DNA of 64,000 bases, taken from the NCBI RefSeq assembly GCF_018691265.1, contig NW_024881278.1, positions 10,168,001 through 10,232,000 on the forward strand. The letters run 5' to 3'. Origin of the DNA: Tyto alba (taxonomy: Eukaryota > Chordata > Aves > Strigiformes > Tytonidae). Numbering within the stretch: the stretch's first letter is position 1; each line of letters starts with the position of its first letter. Position numbers and translations under genes: made by a program. The notes under the pieces are model-generated. The model saw only the letters and a program-made list of their open reading frames with translations, did not search any database and was not told where the DNA came from. Shown in pieces: positions 60,381 through 64,000 of this stretch.

Positions 60381-62108
60381 AAAATATAAAAAACCGTATT
60401 TCCAGCATTACAGAGGTTATTAAACTGAGAAGCACATGTCACAGAGGAATGCTTTCATATTCTTTTACTATACATAATCAATATCTCAAGAACCTTTGTG
60501 AAATACAGTATATCTCCTATTTATCTAGATTTTATCCTGAGCTGTGTGCTCTACTGTCCTTGTTCGTGCACTGAAGAGTTGGTAGTTCAACAGGTGGGGT
60601 TTTTTTACATCACGGGTTCCTTTTGAGATAGTAAGTACAATGCATTAATAAAATAAGGCCAATGCAGAACAATTGTATGATGTATAACAGAGCTTCTAAG
60701 TAACACTCACCTGATGATTTTATTTCCCAAAGCCAATTCAAAAGGCACAGAAGAAATATTTTGAAATATTTGGTGAATGAAGTATATCTATCATCTATTT
60801 GATATCTAACTTTGATAGAACTTTCTCTTAAGAATAAGGAATTTAATGAATCCTTTCCTGTTTATTTAATTTGTAATTTCAGTGATTCATCGAAAGACCA
60901 TTTTTAACCATGTGATTTCCTAATATAAGCAGTCATTTAAGAGAAGTGTATCTTTTTTTTCCCCTGAGCTTATAAGAATATCTAATAACTCTGTCAAACA
61001 CATGTTTGTATGCATCCTTTTGTATAGAATGTATCCTTTCCACCATTGACACAGAGGATCAGTGAATTATTTGGACAGTACATACGCAGTATTGAATTAC
61101 AGTATGTATTTTTTAAAACACATTGGACCATTAAGTAGTTCAGGTTAAAATATTTTTTTTTAATTATTCCTTTAGATAATTTAGTGCTTTTTAGAACATT
61201 CCTTCTTGATCCCTAATGAGCTCAGTAAAAACACAGAACAAACTCTCTTAACATTGCATATAATTAAAACTTTCATAGAAATCCTGGATGGAGAGCTTTC
61301 TCTCCCTCTGAAACTAGCAATGGGTTGTGATTGTAGAATGTTGTTTCCCTAATGCTCATATTCACTTGGCTGTTTGCCTTGCTACCCAAGAGCCTAATTT
61401 GGAGTTGATGTTATTATTACTGGACTAGCTCCATGAAAACTGTGTCCTGCTGTCCTTGCTGATGAGAGGTGATTTTGACAGTCTTGTTGAGTGGACATTG
61501 CAGATTTGATATTTCCAACAGGGTTAGGGGTTTGGAAAGATACTGCAAGACATCTAGGGCAGGCTCTTCTGCCTATTCAATTTTTACATAATGCTCTGAA
61601 GGTGCGTTAAAGAAATTGCTAGGAGAATGTGATAAATCTTAGTCAATTTAAGTGGCACAGTCAAAGTGACTTCTCCTCTAGTAAAGACCAAAATAGCACA
61701 AAAAGTTACAGGTGAAAATTAGTGCCCCAAAATTATATCAATTTGCTGTGGTATATCTTTGTTGCCTTCCTATAAAATCAGAAAGCTTATATACAAGAAG
61801 CATTAGAAATTCTCAGGTTGGGTTTTGGTATTCTGCTGCCTGTGGAGCAGAATAACAGTTGTGGGGAGACTTTAATTCTGCCTGTCCTGAGTCAGCCCTC
61901 CTGTTAAAGGGGTTCAGTTACCCTGAATGTCGGTTTGTCACTCTTTTTCCTGGCAGAAAAGATATGTGGCCTTAGAGTACTCTTAATCATCAGTCAGGAC
62001 TGGTGATGAGTGTGCAAGCCCCTTTCCTTCGGCCTCATTTTTCTTTTTCTGAGCTATTACAGTGCATGCCTGCCACTCCAGTAGCTGCCTTAACTACCTG
62101 GAAGTACA

Positions 62109-62153
62109 ATGCTGAACATCTTCAAATACCTGAGCAAGCGATCTGACAAAGAG
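62109..62153 (+). CDS. Candidate first coding exon (unrecognised protein, 5' part only)
   Basis: An exon-like unit spans 62063-62153. It is preceded by a polypyrimidine tract and AG (CATTTTTCTTTTTCTGAG...TTACAG). It contains an ATG at 62109 with A at -3 and ends in GAG|GTAAGT, a consensus donor in phase 0. The encoded start is MLNIFKYLSKRSDKE. Upstream of the ATG the same frame has a stop (CAG TAG), so the ATG would be the true start and 62063-62108 would be 5' UTR. Reading through the donor gives 17 more codons to a second phase-0 donor (AAG|GTAAGA at 62205), then a stop. I do not recognise the protein. A chance exon-like combination is quite possible, and downstream exons would lie outside the window. 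Confidence 0.22.
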
Positions 62154-62684
62154 GTAAGTCTCAGCTCAATTCCAGAAGACAGTTCCTACCTCAAGGTCTT
62201 AAAGGTAAGATCAGAAGTGAAGTTCTGTGCCTAACATGCAACACAGGTACAACTGAGATACCCAAGTTGAAAAATGTGATGATAAGAACTCTGTGTATTT
62301 GTTTGCACATGTGAGATGTTACATAAATGCCGTGAAGATGCACCCACCCTAGCTAGCAAGTCATCCTAGGCAGAAGACTCAGCAAAGTGACCCCTCACTG
62401 CCCAGCAGTTACTTGCCTTACAGCCCTTAATCAGGGGCCTCGGTTGCACTAAGAATGAGATGTGCCTGGTGTGTAGCATTTCATGGGATGGCTACAGGCA
62501 TCTTCCTGCTCAATTCATGATTCAAAAATCCCTGAATCTCTCTTAAATTTCTCTCTATTTACCTAAATAGCTCCTGTGGTTCTGGCCTATATGGTTGACT
62601 GATGTTGTGCATGAGTCTAAAGGGTGCCATAAGGCATCTGGGTTCTTCAGCTGTAAGCTGCTACAATCACAATCACTGTGACAG
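62154..62684. other. Non-coding sequence downstream of candidate exon
   Basis: If the upstream candidate exon is real this is intron. No other gene signal was seen. Confidence 0.5.
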
Positions 62685-62825
62685 TGTCCTGTGTTTCTGT
62701 TCCTCCACTCCCTTTGTCACCCAAAAGGGGTAATGGTACTCCCTGCTCACACAGACAGGCTTGTCAGCACTTGCAAAGCTCTGGGGAAATTCAGTAATGA
62801 GCACTGCAGAAATCAGAGTGTGAGA
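62685..62825 (+). repeat. Possible L2/MIR-like fossil
   Basis: CTGTGTTTCTGTTCCTCCAC, then AAAGGGGTAATGGTACTCCC, then CTTGCAAAGCTCTGGGGAAA, TTCAGTAATGAGCACTGCAG echoes the order GTGCCTCAGTTTCC, AATGGGGATAATGGTACCT, TTGTAAAGCRCTTTGAGA and ATATAAGYGCAGAG found in MIR/L2 3' ends. It is strongly diverged and the limits are approximate. Confidence 0.42.
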
Positions 62826-64000
62826 AGATGGGTGCAGCAGCGCAGGCAGCCACATGATGAGCAGTGGTGGTACAACAGACTGACCACACAGTGGCTTGGG
62901 GAATGCAGCCACATCTCCTGTGAGAAAGAGTTTATGTCCATGGCATGTTCATTTTTATGTTCATGGCAGAAATAGCCTTGGGGGCCTGGCTTAAGATGGC
63001 ACTTTAACTTGCAATGATTAAATTTGCAACCTCAGTGCTTTTCTTTTGACAGATTTTATTTTTTATGTGCTAAAATTGTGGAGGGGTCCTGATTTTATTC
63101 TAGCAAAGTCCATATCCTTCATACAAGGAAATGTAAAACATATGCAGAACTCAGGGGCCCGGGTCGGTAAAGGGGAGTCAGAAGTCTTGGGAATGTTGCA
63201 TACTAAAACTTGTTCCACAGGCAGGATTCAATAACATAACATTTAAAAACTGAACATCAAGTCAGGAAGATCCTTTCTTAATTAGGCAAGCTGCTCGTGT
63301 AAGGCTTTTATTGTCTGTTGAGAATGCTGGAGTAAATTAAGAAAACCAGTCTTTTGGATGGGGGTGCTGCGGCAAAGCTCTTTGTTCAGCAGTAGACCAA
63401 ACCGTTGGAGTCAGATGTGGCTTTCCACAAAACTAATATGATAGCTCTATCCACTTTTCACCTCTAACGTTACCATTTCCTGAAATGATATGTAGTTTTG
63501 AAAGAAATTCAAGTACATTTCAAATAATAGGACATATTCTTATATCAGGGAGAATACACTTATTCTAAGAAATACTCAAATTCAAAAAGATCCCTACCTA
63601 TAGACTGTAGGAAGCTCATTAGTAAAAGGAAAGAAATTCTACCAATATCCTGGATACTTAGGTTTTGATCAGTTTTAACAATCTGGGAATTTTACTGATT
63701 CTGCCATTCAGTTCAGCTGTGTTTGTGTGCCAGACATTTGGAAGCAAGTGCCACAAGATTAAAAGGAGAAAAAAAGGTAATATTGAAGTAGTCTGATCAA
63801 TTCCACGTTTGCTGTTCCTCCTGAGCAGAAGACTGGATATGCCCATAAATTAATATAAACTTGTCTGAATACCACTGCTGCTAGCTCTAAATTAACAGAT
63901 GAGAAATCTGCTACAACAGCATCCCTTCTGATACCGCTAATTTAAATTAATTGCCTGTCTGTGAGTCCAAATCAAAAATTAAGAATCAGACTAAGCCCAT
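62826..64000. other. Unique AT-rich non-coding sequence to the window end
   Basis: No gene or element recognised. ORFs are about 60 codons or shorter apart from one of 94 codons overlapping the preceding fossil. Confidence 0.6.

Larger units (their letters stand above)
56831..62062. other. Unique AT-rich non-coding sequence
   Basis: No gene recognised. It holds an 18-bp tandem repeat (57088-57119), a poly(A) run (59977-59995), a short (TA)n (60365-60380) and ORFs up to 112 codons (60236-60574) without domain signatures. Confidence 0.65.

Noticed and set aside
1..64000. CRISPR array, operon, phage or bacterial mobile system
   Set aside because: No spaced direct repeats, no tightly packed ORFs and no ribosome-binding-site pattern. 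All mobile elements are vertebrate LINE/LTR types.

Overview
This window looks like a 64 kb stretch of a bird nuclear genome (macrochromosome-like, intergenic or deep intronic). It is visibly AT-rich and CpG-poor, it has no prokaryote-style gene packing, and its open reading frames are almost all short chance ORFs. The avian call rests on two CR1 (chicken repeat 1) LINE copies that end in the family's short ATTCTATG-type 3' terminus. It is supported by a solo LTR of a family I recognise as abundant in bird genomes, and by faint ancient MIR/L2-like fossils of the kind shared by amniotes. No tRNA, rRNA, CRISPR array, bacterial gene or convincing multi-exon gene can be read from the sequence.

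Layout. Positions 1-25.7 kb are unique AT-rich sequence with simple repeats, two local tandem duplications (2434-2515, 24847-24898), a perfect 26-bp palindrome (14569-14594) and a few ancient repeat fossils. These include a weak reverse-transcriptase-like relic on the minus strand near 10.1 kb. At 25694-27251 an ERVL-like solo LTR lies in minus orientation between perfect 5-bp target duplications (CACAG). It is interrupted by a second, ERVK-like solo LTR (26106-26629) with a near-perfect 6-bp target duplication, so the two insertions can be ordered in time.

From about 29485 to 32483 lies a 3-kb 5'-truncated CR1 LINE on the plus strand. It carries broken endonuclease, reverse transcriptase and C-terminal segments. 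A second 573-bp CR1 3' fragment is at 37622-38194. From 38.2 to 62 kb the sequence is again mostly unique and AT-rich, with poly(A)/poly(T) tracts, a clear MIR/L2-like fossil (47230-47348) and a possible unclassified LTR-like segment (56319-56830).

The only candidate for a host coding exon worth testing is at 62063-62153. It has a polypyrimidine/AG acceptor, an ATG opening a 15-codon frame (MLNIFKYLSKRSDKE) and a consensus GTAAGT donor, with a second in-frame donor 51 bp further on. I do not recognise the protein, and the rest of any such gene would lie downstream of the window. I found no evidence of a previously undescribed multi-gene system. The most informative structures are the dated LTR-in-LTR nest, the palindrome and the candidate exon.
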